Shown here: piece by piece, positions 45,485-54,863 of the stretch
How positions within the stretch are numbered: the stretch's first letter is position 1
How the letters are laid out: each line of letters opens with the position of its first letter
Assembly (NCBI RefSeq): GCF_003663945.1
Contig: NZ_RCCH01000001.1
Location: forward strand, 434,001 to 498,000
Direction: 5' to 3'
Length of the DNA: 64,000 bases
From: Lacinutrix venerupis
GTDB lineage: Bacteria; Bacteroidota; Bacteroidia; Flavobacteriales; Flavobacteriaceae
Notes under the pieces: generated by a model
What the model saw: only the letters and a program-made list of their open reading frames with translations
What the model was told of the DNA's origin: nothing
Databases searched by the model: none
Made by a program: the position numbers and the translations under genes

Positions 45485-45608
45485 CGTTGTTGTGTATGGT
45501 TAGTTGCGTTGGCGAAAACTAAGTTAACAAAAAGAAACTAGACGTTAGGAAAATCCTGCGGATTTTCCGAGTACACACAAACCAAGTAATTAGTTATACA
45601 CGTTGTTG
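45485..45608 (+). repeat. Foldable 124-bp intergenic element with 8-bp direct terminal repeats
   Basis: CGTTGTTG at 45485-45492 is repeated at 45601-45608. Just inside, the arms 45491-45507 and 45586-45602 pair along 17 consecutive positions if the plus strand is folded as RNA (11 Watson-Crick pairs and 6 G-U). A perfect hairpin, GGAAAATCC and GGATTTTCC around TGC, sits at 45548-45568. No ORF is present. It resembles interspersed intergenic repeats that I recall from marine Flavobacteriaceae, not checked. It could be a small mobile element, or a structured RNA. Confidence 0.6.
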
Positions 45609-45617
45609 GCAGTAGTT

Positions 45618-46058
45618 TTAAAGTTTATTTTTGATTTCATTTAAAAGCGAATATACTTTTTTACCTGTTTCTAAATTTTCAAAAGATATAACACCTTCAT
45701 TGAAATAACCATAAGTTTGAGGATCTGCAGGATCAGTTACACATTTAGTTTCGTTTTCACATTTAAAATGAATCAGAGCCATTTCTGGACAAATATCAGC
45801 ACAACCAGGGTGTTCTGGAATTATTTCTAATGAAATAAAAACTTTTGATAATTTACCAGATACTCTACCTGTTGAAGCAGCTCCTGTATCAAATTTGAAA
45901 TTACCTAAATTATCAATATCTGCATCAGAAACTTCTCCTTCAAAATAACTCTCTACTTCAGTGATTAATTCTTTTAATTCTGAATTTTTGTTCTTAGAGT
46001 CTTCTTTACAGGCTTGTAAAAAGAAAAAAATTGAGGCGATTATAATTAGATTTCTCAT
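45618..46058 (-). CDS. Orphan lipoprotein bracketed by inverted repeats
   Basis: This 146-residue lipoprotein has its lipobox cysteine in FFFLQACKEDSKN, with charged residues after it that may act as an export signal. The rest includes SDADIDNLGNFKFDTGAAST and a cysteine-rich stretch (HPGCADICPEM, CENETKCVTDP), so disulfides are likely. No family was recognised. An ATG at 46127 would add 23 residues before the signal peptide and is rejected. The 9-bp repeats TTGGCAGTA (45606-45614) and TACTGCCAA (46080-46088) bracket the gene, as if it were a movable cassette. Confidence 0.65.
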   Translation of the reverse strand: MRNLIIIASIFFFLQACKEDSKNKNSELKELITEVESYFEGEVSDADIDNLGNFKFDTGAASTGRVSGKLSKVFISLEIIPEHPGCADICPEMALIHFKCENETKCVTDPADPQTYGYFNEGVISFENLETGKKVYSLLNEIKNKL

Positions 46059-46079
46059 GATGTTTCGTTTTATGATAGT

Positions 46080-46148
46080 TACTGCCAATGCGTTCTGATA
46101 TTTAAAGTTAAGTATGTTTTGTATCAAACGTTACTGAAACAAGTTCAG
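46080..46148. repeat. Repeat block upstream of the orphan lipoprotein
   Basis: After TACTGCCAA (46080-46088), CGTT with TGATA (46091-46100, one bulged base) can pair with TATCA and AACG (46122-46130). CTGAA and TTCAG around ACAAG follow (46134-46148). The latter resembles a short hairpin repeat that I recall as widespread in Bacteroidota intergenic DNA. No coding sequence is present up to 46239. Confidence 0.45.
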
Positions 46149-46239
46149 CACGAGTAAACGAAGTTAGTCGATTTTTTTTACAAAGTCAAGCTACCTCTCT
46201 CTTAAGTAAAAAAGCAGGAGCGTTTGTTTTCTGTAAAAT

Positions 46240-46890
46240 TTATGATAGCCTTTTTAAAGCATCAATAATTTCATCTGGTTCAGAACGTGTCCTATAATCT
46301 ACATTTACATAATTCCACTTTACAACACCATCTTGCCCTAAAATAAATGTTCCTGGAATTGGCAATATATTAGAATTTCCATTATTAATAGCCTCTAAAT
46401 CGAGACCACGGTCTACGCGCATGTGCTCCATTAAAAATTCGGGAACTTCCCAAGCAACACCATACTCTGAAGCTACTTTTGCATTTTGGTCTGATAGGAC
46501 TATAAATTCCATTTTACTAATTTCGCTTTCTGTTAAAGATCCATCTGGAACTTGTGGGCTTATAGCAACTAAATTAGCTCCTAATTCGTGTATTTGGTTT
46601 AATTTTGCTTGAAGCGCTCTTAATTGTAAATTGCAATATAGGCACCAATCTCCACGGTAAAATGTAACTACTACTGGTCCTTTATTTAATAACTTATTTA
46701 AACTTATAGATGCACCTTTAGCGTTTGGGAGTGTAAAATCTGGCGCTTTATCTCCTACTTTTAAAGCATTTTCTCCTTCTTTAAATGCTTTAGCTTTTGC
46801 TATAACCTCATCTACACCTTTCATAAATTCTGGTTTAGCTTTTCTACCTGCTTCTATTTTAGCGTCTGTTTGTTTTTTTAAATCTCCCAT
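46240..46890 (-). CDS. Peroxiredoxin-like protein, AhpC/TSA family
   Basis: This 216-residue protein has a thioredoxin-like fold: GDKAPDFTLPNAKGASISLN, then VVTFYRGDWCLYCNLQLRAL, with two cysteines spaced as CxxC in place of the single peroxidatic TxxC of classical peroxiredoxins. This is the peroxiredoxin-like group with a thioredoxin-type CxxC. A role in reducing peroxides or disulfides is likely. There is no signal peptide. Confidence 0.85.
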   Translation of the reverse strand: MGDLKKQTDAKIEAGRKAKPEFMKGVDEVIAKAKAFKEGENALKVGDKAPDFTLPNAKGASISLNKLLNKGPVVVTFYRGDWCLYCNLQLRALQAKLNQIHELGANLVAISPQVPDGSLTESEISKMEFIVLSDQNAKVASEYGVAWEVPEFLMEHMRVDRGLDLEAINNGNSNILPIPGTFILGQDGVVKWNYVNVDYRTRSEPDEIIDALKRLS

Positions 46891-46999
46891 TAGTTTTATG
46901 TATTTTCTTTTATATTTTATTAAATTAAAAGATTGAAATTGTATTAATTTTTTTTAAAATTATACGCAGCTATAAACTTCATAAAAAAGCTAATTACTA

Positions 47000-48019
47000 C
47001 TATCTTAAATCTATTTGTAAACCAAAAAAGTTAGAATTAGAAGCTGCCGTATATTTAGCATGTGTATAACTAAAACGCATTTTATTAAGCTTTACAGAAA
47101 AGCCGGCTGAAAGACCAGAAAAATTACGTTGGTCTTCTATACGAAGTTCTTCGGCACGTCTAAAATTGTAACCTAAGCGTATATTAAAACCTTTACTTGG
47201 AAAAAGCTCTGCTCCTAGTATTGTATGTCTTACAACTTGTGCTAAAAAGCCAACTTTTTCTTGTGTTTGGTTTCCTTCTAAGTCTGTAGTTGCTCTTGCT
47301 GGATTTGGCTCTCCAATTGGCCATTGCTGCAAATTATCGAATGTTAAGTGCCAACGTAATGGTATGTTTTCTAATGTTTGAGATAAACCAATTGCTACTT
47401 CGAATGGTAATGATTCTTGTGTGCCTGCATAAGTAGTAATTTGCGTACCTAAGTTTCTAACTACTAAAGTGCCTTGAAACTCCAAACGCTCGTCTATATA
47501 CATTAATGCTAAATCTGTTGCCGCACCAAAAGAGTTATACTGCTCTAAACTAGAGTTAATTAATTTTATGTTTGCTCCTGCATAAAAATCGCTATAGCCT
47601 ATTTGCAATGCGTAACCAAAAGACAATGCTGTTTCTGCTCCAGAAAATGTTCCTGTTGCATTACCATCTTCATCATAACCATCAAAATCACCATAATTAA
47701 TATAAGTGATTCCTGCATGATAGGTTTGTACTCGCCTATCTACAGTGTAAGCATAAGCGGCAGTTCCATATTTTACACCTCCTAAATAACTGGTATAGTT
47801 TAATGCAAACTGATTATCCATTTCTACATTAATTGCAGACGGATTGTAAATACCTTGTGTAACGTCCCAATCTATATTTGTAAGTACTTTTCCTCCTAAA
47901 GCTGCTTGTCTTGGCGAAGATACCAGGTTTAAAAACTGATATGTAGATTGCCCTCCTAATTGCGCGAAACAATAAGAGCTAATTAAAGTAAAGCAAAAAA
48001 GTGCAATTTTTTTTACCAT
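47000..48019 (-). CDS. porQ: Type IX secretion protein PorQ
   Basis: This 339-residue outer-membrane beta-barrel protein has a signal peptide (ending YCFAQ). The opening STYQFLNLVSSPRQAALGGK and the body of strands such as QTYHAGITYINYGDFDGYDE fit PorQ. In the type IX secretion system PorQ works with PorU, PorV and PorZ at the cell-surface attachment complex. Other T9SS-related genes in the window are the sorting-domain protein at 25-27 kb and gldF-gldG. Confidence 0.88.
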   Translation of the reverse strand: MVKKIALFCFTLISSYCFAQLGGQSTYQFLNLVSSPRQAALGGKVLTNIDWDVTQGIYNPSAINVEMDNQFALNYTSYLGGVKYGTAAYAYTVDRRVQTYHAGITYINYGDFDGYDEDGNATGTFSGAETALSFGYALQIGYSDFYAGANIKLINSSLEQYNSFGAATDLALMYIDERLEFQGTLVVRNLGTQITTYAGTQESLPFEVAIGLSQTLENIPLRWHLTFDNLQQWPIGEPNPARATTDLEGNQTQEKVGFLAQVVRHTILGAELFPSKGFNIRLGYNFRRAEELRIEDQRNFSGLSAGFSVKLNKMRFSYTHAKYTAASNSNFFGLQIDLR

Positions 48020-48068
48020 AAAGAGACAAAAGTAGTTAAATCTATCTTAAAACGCTACGTTGAGTTTT

Positions 48069-48599
48069 TTATTTTAATTTAAGTTCTTGCCCTACTTTAA
48101 TAATATTAGTTTCAAGGCCATTTAATTGCTTTAATTCTGCAACCGAAAGACCTTCTCTTTTTGCAATACCAAATAGCGAGTCTCCTTTCTTTACAATATA
48201 AACCGAGTTATTACTAATTTCTGCTTTTGTATTATAACCTATTTTTAACTGTTGATTTACACTTAGCACATTAGAGCTTAAATTATTTAAACTTTTTATA
48301 TGTGCCATGCTAATTTCGTACTTTTTAGATATAGAATACAAAGTTTCTCCTTTAACTACAGTATGAATTTTACTATCTAAAACTGTTTTGGCTTCTACGT
48401 TTGGGTTTGCTTTTTCTGTAACTGTTGTTACCGTATTATTGGAAGTATAACTATCTGGTGCTCCAGTTGTAAATGTATAAACTCCAGTTGTTGTATTCAT
48501 TTTTGCAGGTTTACCATCTATTACAACATCTACCAAATTATCCTGAGCGAATGCACTAATGCCTACAAGACATGAAAGTGCCAGAATTGTTCTTTTCAT
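48069..48599 (-). CDS. Exported double-LysM protein
   Basis: This 176-residue protein has a signal peptide (ending GISAFAQ), a short N-terminal motif VVIDGKPAKMNTTTGVYTF, and two LysM domains (HTVVKGETLYSISKKYEISM and VYIVKKGDSLFGIAKREGLS). LysM domains bind peptidoglycan, so it is probably a cell-wall protein of the periplasm. The N-terminal motif is shared with the neighbouring larger LysM gene at 48640, so the two are tandem paralogues. Confidence 0.82.
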   Translation of the reverse strand: MKRTILALSCLVGISAFAQDNLVDVVIDGKPAKMNTTTGVYTFTTGAPDSYTSNNTVTTVTEKANPNVEAKTVLDSKIHTVVKGETLYSISKKYEISMAHIKSLNNLSSNVLSVNQQLKIGYNTKAEISNNSVYIVKKGDSLFGIAKREGLSVAELKQLNGLETNIIKVGQELKLK

Positions 48600-48606
48600 A
48601 TATGTC

Positions 48607-48622
48607 TCTCGAGAAAGCGAGA
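48607..48622 (-). promoter_or_regulatory. Hairpin before the double-LysM start codon
   Basis: TCTCG (48607-48611) and CGAGA (48618-48622) form a 5-bp stem just upstream of the start at 48599, in the gap between the two LysM genes. It may control translation of the second gene or mark RNA processing. Confidence 0.3.
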
Positions 48623-48639
48623 ATCTTATTTTTTTTGGG

Positions 48640-49854
48640 TTATTTTTTAGGTGTAACTTTTAATTTTTGGCCAATAGTAAGATTATTGTTTTTTAAGTTA
48701 TTTAACTTTTTTACATCATCTACAGTCATGTTGTGCATTCGTGCAATGGACCAAAGTGAATTTCCTTTTTTTACTGTATAATATGAAACGTCTTCTTTAT
48801 TATTTTTATCCTCATTACTTTCGTTAGAAGTACTTTCAATTAAAGCCTCTTTTTCTTTATCTATTTTTTTTGAAGCTTCTATTTCTTTTTCTGTTTTCCT
48901 TACAGATGCTATAACTTGTTTTGCTTTTTCTGCTGTTGATTCTTCTTTTTCTAAAGGTTTGTTTTCAAACACTATAACTTTTTTTCCCTCTTTATCTTCT
49001 TCAATTTTAGCATTAGGATTACTTGCTTTTACTTTTTCTAAAGCATTAGTTTCTTGCTCTTTAGATTCTATTGAAGGTTTAGCATCTATTTTTTCCTCTA
49101 CAATTTCTTCTACTGTTTCAACTGGAGCAGGTATTTTACTTTCTATTTCTTCTTCTTTCTCCTCTTCTTTTTCAAGCTCTGCTTCTAGAGCTTTCATTTC
49201 TGCTTTAAGCTTAGCTAAACGTTCTTTTTTATTGAGGGCTGCTTCATTTTCTACAACGGTTTTAGTTTCTTTGGCATCGTCTTCTAAACCAAAAATTGGG
49301 TTTTTAATACTAGTTTCTGCCTTATATACTGTTGCCGAAGCTTTTTCTTGAGTTTTTTCGGTTTTAATAACTTTATTCTCTACATCTTCTATTGAAGGTG
49401 GAGGTGCAAATTGACCAGGAGATTCGCCTGGTCTTAATTTAGCAATAATACGTTCTCTACCAACATAACTTACTACAGGACTGCTAGATTTTACTAATAT
49501 TTTTTTTACAATTTTTAAACTAGATCCTATTTTTAAATTACCATTTGTAATGTTATTATGTGCTTTAATTTCGGCAACAGACACTTCATTTTTTTTGGCA
49601 ATAGTAGATAATGTTTCTCCTTTTTTAACAGTATGTGTGCTTATATCTGTATAAACCACTCCGCTTGGTGTTGTTTTTAACTGTGTAGGATCTGTTTTAT
49701 CGTGTTCGCGAAAGGTAAATTCTCCTGTTTTTGTAGACATATAAGCTTCCTTTCCCTCTACATTAACAGGAAGAAACTCTTCTGTAACTTCATGTTCTTG
49801 AGCAAAAGTTCCTATTGATAGTAAACCGAATAAACCAATTGCAATTGCCTTCAT
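48640..49854 (-). CDS. Exported LysM protein with long charged linker
   Basis: This 404-residue protein has a signal peptide (ending IGTFAQ), the N-terminal motif VNVEGKEAYMSTKTGEFTF, a first LysM domain (HTVKKGETLSTIAKKNEV), a long glutamate/lysine-rich, coiled-coil-like linker (about residues 160-340), and a last LysM domain (YTVKKGNSLWSIARMHNM). The linker looks like a spacer between two wall-binding ends. The lon gene is four bases upstream, so the LysM genes may be read from the lon promoter. Confidence 0.8.
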   Translation of the reverse strand: MKAIAIGLFGLLSIGTFAQEHEVTEEFLPVNVEGKEAYMSTKTGEFTFREHDKTDPTQLKTTPSGVVYTDISTHTVKKGETLSTIAKKNEVSVAEIKAHNNITNGNLKIGSSLKIVKKILVKSSSPVVSYVGRERIIAKLRPGESPGQFAPPPSIEDVENKVIKTEKTQEKASATVYKAETSIKNPIFGLEDDAKETKTVVENEAALNKKERLAKLKAEMKALEAELEKEEEKEEEIESKIPAPVETVEEIVEEKIDAKPSIESKEQETNALEKVKASNPNAKIEEDKEGKKVIVFENKPLEKEESTAEKAKQVIASVRKTEKEIEASKKIDKEKEALIESTSNESNEDKNNKEDVSYYTVKKGNSLWSIARMHNMTVDDVKKLNNLKNNNLTIGQKLKVTPKK

Positions 49855-49858
49855 TTTT

Positions 49859-52306
49859 TTAAATTTTTTTAGCGCCTTTTACTTTTTGCTTTGTAATAGC
49901 TAGTTTTAAAACATCTTTCATATCTGAAACATAATGAAAAGTTAAACCTTTTAAATAATCTGGTTTAATTTCTTCAATATCTCGTCTATTATCTTCGCAA
50001 AGTAATATTTCTTTAATTTTTGCTCGTTTTGCAGCTAAGATTTTTTCTTTTATTCCGCCAACTGGTAAAACTTTCCCACGAAGTGTAATTTCACCTGTCA
50101 TTGCTAAACTCTTTTTAACCTTACGTTGCGTGAACAAAGATACTAAAGAAGTTAACATAGTAACACCTGCACTCGGCCCATCTTTAGGTGTTGCACCTTC
50201 TGGTACGTGAATATGCACGTTATATTTATCGAAAACTTCAGAATTTATACCAAACTCATCTGCATTGGCTTTTATGTACTCCATAGCAATGGTTGCAGAT
50301 TCTTTCATTACTTTTCCTAAATTTCCTGTAATGGACATAGAACCTTTTCCTTTAGATAAAATAGATTCTATAAATAAAATATCGCCTCCTACTCTAGTCC
50401 AAGCTAAGCCTGTTACTACTCCGGCAACATCATTATTTTCGTATTTATCACGTTCTAATTTTGGTCCACCTAAAACTTCAACAATAGTATCGTTATTTAC
50501 TTTAAGGCTGTATTCTTCTTCCATTGCAATATTCATGGCAGCATAACGTACCATTTTTGCAATTTGTTTTTCTAGGCTTCTTACTCCAGATTCTCTAGTA
50601 TAACCTTCTACTATTTTTTCTATTTGTGGTTTTCCTAATTTTAAATCGTTATCTGTTAAACCATGCTCTTTTAATTGTTTTGGTAATAAATGTCTTTTTC
50701 CTATTTCGGCTTTTTCTTCAATTGTATAACCTGTAACATTTATTATCTCCATTCTATCTCGAAGCGCTGGCTGTATATTTGCTAAACTGTTGGATGTTGC
50801 TATAAACATAACTTTAGACAAATCGTAACCCATTTCAAGGAAGTTATCATGGAACTCGCTATTTTGTTCTGGATCTAAAACCTCTAATAAAGCTGATGAT
50901 GGATCACCTTGGTTTGAGTTAGATAGCTTATCTATTTCATCTAATACAAATACCGGATTAGATGTTCCTGCCTTTTTTAAAGATTGAATAATACGTCCTG
51001 GCATAGCACCTATATAGGTTTTTCTATGTCCTCTAATTTCGGCTTCATCACGTAAACCTCCTAAAGACATACGTACGTATTCTCTTCCTAATGCTTCGGC
51101 AATAGACTTTCCTAATGATGTTTTACCAACACCTGGAGGTCCATATAAACAAAGAATAGGCGATTTCATGTCGTTACGTAATTTTAACACTGCTAAATAC
51201 TCTATAATTCGTTTTTTAACATCGTCAAGTCCGTAGTGGTCTCTATCTAATATTTTTTTAGCACGCTTAAGATCGAATTTATCTTTACTAAACTCATTCC
51301 ACGGTAAATCTAGAAACAAGTCTAAATAATTACGTTGGATTGAATACTCCGCAACTTGCGGATTCATACGTTGCATTTTAGATAATTCTTTTTCAAAATG
51401 CTCTCCAACTTTATCGTCCCACTTTTTAAGTTTAGCACGCTTTTTCATGTCTTCCATTTCCTCTGCATTCCCACCACCAAGTTCTTCTTGTATGGTTTTC
51501 ATTTGCTGATTAAGGAAATATTCACGTTGCTGCTGGTTCATATCGCTTTGAACCTTAGATTGTATATCGTTTTTTAACTCCAATTTTTGAAGTTCGATAT
51601 TCATAAACTTTAATGTTTCTAAAGCACGTTCTTTAAGGTCGTTTGTTTCTAATAGTTTTTGCTTGTCTTTAACAGGCAAATTCATATTTGAAGACACAAA
51701 ATTTATTAAAAACGAATCGCTTTCAATATTCTTAATTGCAAAAGACGCTTCGCTAGGAATATTTGGGCTATCCTTTATAATTTTAAGCGCTAAGTCTTTA
51801 ATAGAGTCTGTAATAGCTTGAAACTCTTTATTTACTTTTGCTGGTTTTGCTTCTGGAACTTCACGAACTGTAGCATTTATGTAAGGCTCTTCGGTAATCA
51901 CCTCTGCAACACTAAAACGTTTTTTACCTTGTATAATAACGGTTGTATTACCATCTGGCATTTTTAAAACCTTTAAAATACGTGCAACGGTTCCTATTTC
52001 GTGTATATCTCCAGCTTTAGGATTTTCTATTGCTTCATCCTTTTGTGATACTACTCCAATAACTTTAGAACCTTTATTTGCATCATCTATTAACTTAATA
52101 CTTTTATCTCTTCCAGCAGTAATAGGTATTACAACACCAGGAAATAAAACTGTATTACGCAATGATAGAATTGGTAATGTTTCTGGTAACTGTTCGTTAT
52201 TTATTTGCTCTTCATCTTCAGGTGTCATTAATGGGATTAATTCAGAATTTTCATCAAAATCCTGCAATGACAAACTGTCCAGACTAATAAAATTAGATTT
52301 CTTCAT
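49859..52306 (-). CDS. lon: ATP-dependent protease Lon
   Basis: This 815-residue AAA+ serine protease degrades misfolded and regulatory proteins. It has an N-terminal substrate domain ([20 protein letters not shown]), Walker [14 protein letters not shown], Walker [11 protein letters not shown], and the protease dyad: serine in [15 protein letters not shown], lysine in [13 protein letters not shown]. The length is typical. It is divergent from the ECF sigma operon. Confidence 0.97.
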   Translation of the reverse strand: MKKSNFISLDSLSLQDFDENSELIPLMTPEDEEQINNEQLPETLPILSLRNTVLFPGVVIPITAGRDKSIKLIDDANKGSKVIGVVSQKDEAIENPKAGDIHEIGTVARILKVLKMPDGNTTVIIQGKKRFSVAEVITEEPYINATVREVPEAKPAKVNKEFQAITDSIKDLALKIIKDSPNIPSEASFAIKNIESDSFLINFVSSNMNLPVKDKQKLLETNDLKERALETLKFMNIELQKLELKNDIQSKVQSDMNQQQREYFLNQQMKTIQEELGGGNAEEMEDMKKRAKLKKWDDKVGEHFEKELSKMQRMNPQVAEYSIQRNYLDLFLDLPWNEFSKDKFDLKRAKKILDRDHYGLDDVKKRIIEYLAVLKLRNDMKSPILCLYGPPGVGKTSLGKSIAEALGREYVRMSLGGLRDEAEIRGHRKTYIGAMPGRIIQSLKKAGTSNPVFVLDEIDKLSNSNQGDPSSALLEVLDPEQNSEFHDNFLEMGYDLSKVMFIATSNSLANIQPALRDRMEIINVTGYTIEEKAEIGKRHLLPKQLKEHGLTDNDLKLGKPQIEKIVEGYTRESGVRSLEKQIAKMVRYAAMNIAMEEEYSLKVNNDTIVEVLGGPKLERDKYENNDVAGVVTGLAWTRVGGDILFIESILSKGKGSMSITGNLGKVMKESATIAMEYIKANADEFGINSEVFDKYNVHIHVPEGATPKDGPSAGVTMLTSLVSLFTQRKVKKSLAMTGEITLRGKVLPVGGIKEKILAAKRAKIKEILLCEDNRRDIEEIKPDYLKGLTFHYVSDMKDVLKLAITKQKVKGAKKI

Positions 52307-52602
52307 AGATATATATACGTCATTATGTCACCAAAAAATATTAGTTATATAATGCTCTGTTTGTAAAATTAATATTTATAATTATTAAAAACACTGATTT
52401 ATAGCGAATTAACAACAATCAATTGTTTTTATTTGTTTATAAAACTTCAATTAATATGCCAATGTTATGGAGACAAATAAAAGTGAACTACTATTTATAA
52501 ATCAGCTCTTTCACTTTAACCTTTAATAATTTTTATATTTTTTTTTACTAAAGTGTAACAAACTCATTTAACTTGTATCTTTAGTATAACAAACCATTAA
52601 AA

Positions 52603-53160
52603 TTGACATTAACCAACTACAATATAGAACAGCTCGTAGAGCTTTGTAAAACCAACAACCAATTTGCGCAATTGGAATTGTACAATAGGTATTATAAAGC
52701 AATGTACAATACAGCTTACCGTATTGTGAAAAATAGTTTTGAAGCCGAGGATGTTATGCAAAATGCTTTTTTACAAGCTTTTTCTAAACTAGAATCTCTA
52801 AAAGATAATAAAACTTTTGGAGCTTGGTTAAAGCGAATAGTAATTAATAAAAGTATTTACCATTACAATAAAAGTACAAAATTTGATGAAGTACCATTAG
52901 ACGATGTACTCTACAAAGTAGAAGATTCTAACGGCATAGACGAAAATTACGAGTTTACAACAATACAAGCTAAACAGGTAATAGAAACAATGAAAACCCT
53001 AAAGGATAACTACCGTATTGCTCTAACATTACATTTAATTGAAGGTTTCGATTACGAAGAAATAAGTGATATTATGAGAATTTCTAGTGCTAATTGTCGT
53101 ACAACTATTTCTAGAGCAAAAGAAAGTTTAAGAAAAAAAATGCAAGCCTTGGTTTGCTAA
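52603..53160 (+). CDS. ECF-type RNA polymerase sigma factor
   Basis: This 185-residue sigma-70 family ECF factor has sigma region 2 (YNTAYRIVKNSFEAEDVMQN) and region 4 (FDYEEISDIMRISSANCRTTI). The start is a TTG at 52603 (MTLTNYNIEQ); no ATG lies near, and the first ATG in the frame would cut into region 2. A near-consensus TATCTTTA at 52576-52583 precedes it. The next gene, 14 bases on, encodes a membrane protein of anti-sigma type. Confidence 0.88.
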   Translation: MTLTNYNIEQLVELCKTNNQFAQLELYNRYYKAMYNTAYRIVKNSFEAEDVMQNAFLQAFSKLESLKDNKTFGAWLKRIVINKSIYHYNKSTKFDEVPLDDVLYKVEDSNGIDENYEFTTIQAKQVIETMKTLKDNYRIALTLHLIEGFDYEEISDIMRISSANCRTTISRAKESLRKKMQALVC

Positions 53161-53173
53161 AAAAACAATATTA

Positions 53174-53740
53174 ATGAAAGACGATAAAATACATCAGCTT
53201 TTTGAGAAATTTCAACACGATTTTGATGTTGAAACTCCAAATCATGGTCATAAGAACAGGTTTTTAGAAAAATTGAATGCTCAAAATAACACACAAAATA
53301 TTGTTGCTGAAAAAGCAAATAAAAATTTGTGGAAACCCTTTTTAGGTGTTGCTGCTACAATAGTATTATTAATAACATTAGCATTTAGTTTTAATACAGA
53401 ACCTAAAATACAAGATTTAGCAAGTGTATCTCCAGAGATGGCAAATACTCAAAATTTCTTTACCTCAGTTATTGCAGAAGAACTAGAAAAAATCAATAGT
53501 GAACGTACACCAGAAACAGAAGCACTTATTAAAGATGCTATGTCGCAAATGGAAATTCTTGAAATAGAATATTCACAATTAAAAATAGATTTAACAGAAA
53601 GCGGAAATGATAAACGTGTAATACACGCCATGATTGATAATTTCTGGAATAGAATAAACATATTAAAATCTGTATTAGAAAATATAGAAGGTATAAAAAC
53701 ATTTAAACTAAACACTGATGAAACAATTAATACAATATAA
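53174..53740 (+). CDS. Membrane anti-sigma factor-like protein
   Basis: This 188-residue protein has a charged N-terminal cytoplasmic part (FEKFQHDFDVETPNHGHKNRF) and a single transmembrane helix (FLGVAATIVLLITLAFSF, about residues 55-72), followed by a periplasmic part. Position and layout match anti-sigma factors of Bacteroidota ECF operons, which hold the sigma factor until a surface signal arrives. It lacks a zinc-finger HxxxCxxC motif. The next ORF overlaps its end by 23 bases. Confidence 0.7.
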   Translation: MKDDKIHQLFEKFQHDFDVETPNHGHKNRFLEKLNAQNNTQNIVAEKANKNLWKPFLGVAATIVLLITLAFSFNTEPKIQDLASVSPEMANTQNFFTSVIAEELEKINSERTPETEALIKDAMSQMEILEIEYSQLKIDLTESGNDKRVIHAMIDNFWNRINILKSVLENIEGIKTFKLNTDETINTI

Positions 53741-54815
53741 ATTACTCTCCATATTATTACTATTCCCTTTAGTAATATTTGCTAACGTAACTAATGGAAA
53801 AGATGGTAAATACAAAAAAGAAAAAACCATTACAAAATCTTTTAACGTTAAGGATAACGCCACTTTAAAAGTAGATAATAGCTACGGCAACTTAGATGTT
53901 GTAACCTGGAATGGAAACACCATAGATTTTGAAATAAAAATAACAACATCTGGTGATGACGAAGATAATGTACAACAAAAACTAGATGGTATTACTGTAG
54001 ATTTTTCTAATTCTCCAGACTTAGTTACAGCTGTTACAAAATTTAGCAAAAACAAAAATAAATCTTGGTGGAGTTGGACAAATAAAAACAACGTTCAAAT
54101 GAAAATAAACTACATTATTAAAATGCCTATTACTAATAATGTAAATTTAAGCAACGATTATGGCAACATAAATTTAGGCACACTTGAAGGTCGTGCAGAA
54201 CTTAACTGTGATTACGGAAAGATTACCACAAAAGAACTTTTAGCCGATAACAATATTATAAATTTTGACTACTCTAATAATTGCTATTTCGAATTTATAA
54301 AAAGCGGAAAAATTTATGCAGATTATAGTGGTTTTACAGTTTCTAAAACAAATTCATTAGAAGTTATTGCAGATTATACAAAATCTAAAATAGACATCGC
54401 TGAAGAAGTAACTTACAATTGCGATTATGGAGGCATTACTATAGACAAAGCAAACAGTATTAAAGGTAATGGAGATTACTTAACTGTTATTGTTGGCGAT
54501 GTTTTTAAGCATTTAGATATAACAGCAGACTATGGCTCAATAAAAATTTCCAAACTACATAAAAGTGTAAAAAATGTTTCTGTAGATAGCGATTATGTAG
54601 GTATAAAAATTGGCTACGATAAGACTTTTGCCTTCGATTTTGATATAGAACTGGAGTATGGTTCTTTAAAAGATAACGACGACAACTTTAAATTTATTAA
54701 AAAAAGAATAGAATCCTCAGACAGATACTACACGGGCTATAACATTTCACAAAACTCAGGCAACTTAGTAAGAATTAATGCTGAATATGGCAGTGTTACT
54801 TTTTATGAAAACTAA
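53718..54815 (+). CDS. Exported beta-solenoid protein (DUF4097-like)
   Basis: This 365-residue protein has a signal peptide (ending PLVIFANVTNG), and a mature part made of rung-like repeats with D-Y-G-x-I motifs (NDYGNINLG, CDYGKITTK, CDYGGITID, ADYGSIKIS, AEYGSVTFY) spaced about 20 residues apart. This looks like a beta-solenoid of the DUF4097 (adhesin-like) type. It is in the sigma/anti-sigma operon, starting within the anti-sigma gene, and so is probably a target or co-player at the cell envelope. Confidence 0.75.
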   Translation: MKQLIQYKLLSILLLFPLVIFANVTNGKDGKYKKEKTITKSFNVKDNATLKVDNSYGNLDVVTWNGNTIDFEIKITTSGDDEDNVQQKLDGITVDFSNSPDLVTAVTKFSKNKNKSWWSWTNKNNVQMKINYIIKMPITNNVNLSNDYGNINLGTLEGRAELNCDYGKITTKELLADNNIINFDYSNNCYFEFIKSGKIYADYSGFTVSKTNSLEVIADYTKSKIDIAEEVTYNCDYGGITIDKANSIKGNGDYLTVIVGDVFKHLDITADYGSIKISKLHKSVKNVSVDSDYVGIKIGYDKTFAFDFDIELEYGSLKDNDDNFKFIKKRIESSDRYYTGYNISQNSGNLVRINAEYGSVTFYEN

Positions 54816-54863
54816 ACTTAAAACAAAAAAATCAATCAAAATATAATTTAAAAAACAAACGTT

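Noticed and set aside
45479-45614. Integron attC site next to the orphan lipoprotein
   Set aside because: GTTTAAC (45479-45485) fits the RYYYAAC box, but no GTTRRRY box is found at the other end, and no integrase or further cassettes are seen in the window.
46059-46127. Longer start of the orphan lipoprotein
   Set aside because: It would place 23 charged and mixed residues before the signal peptide and would run across the flanking repeat.
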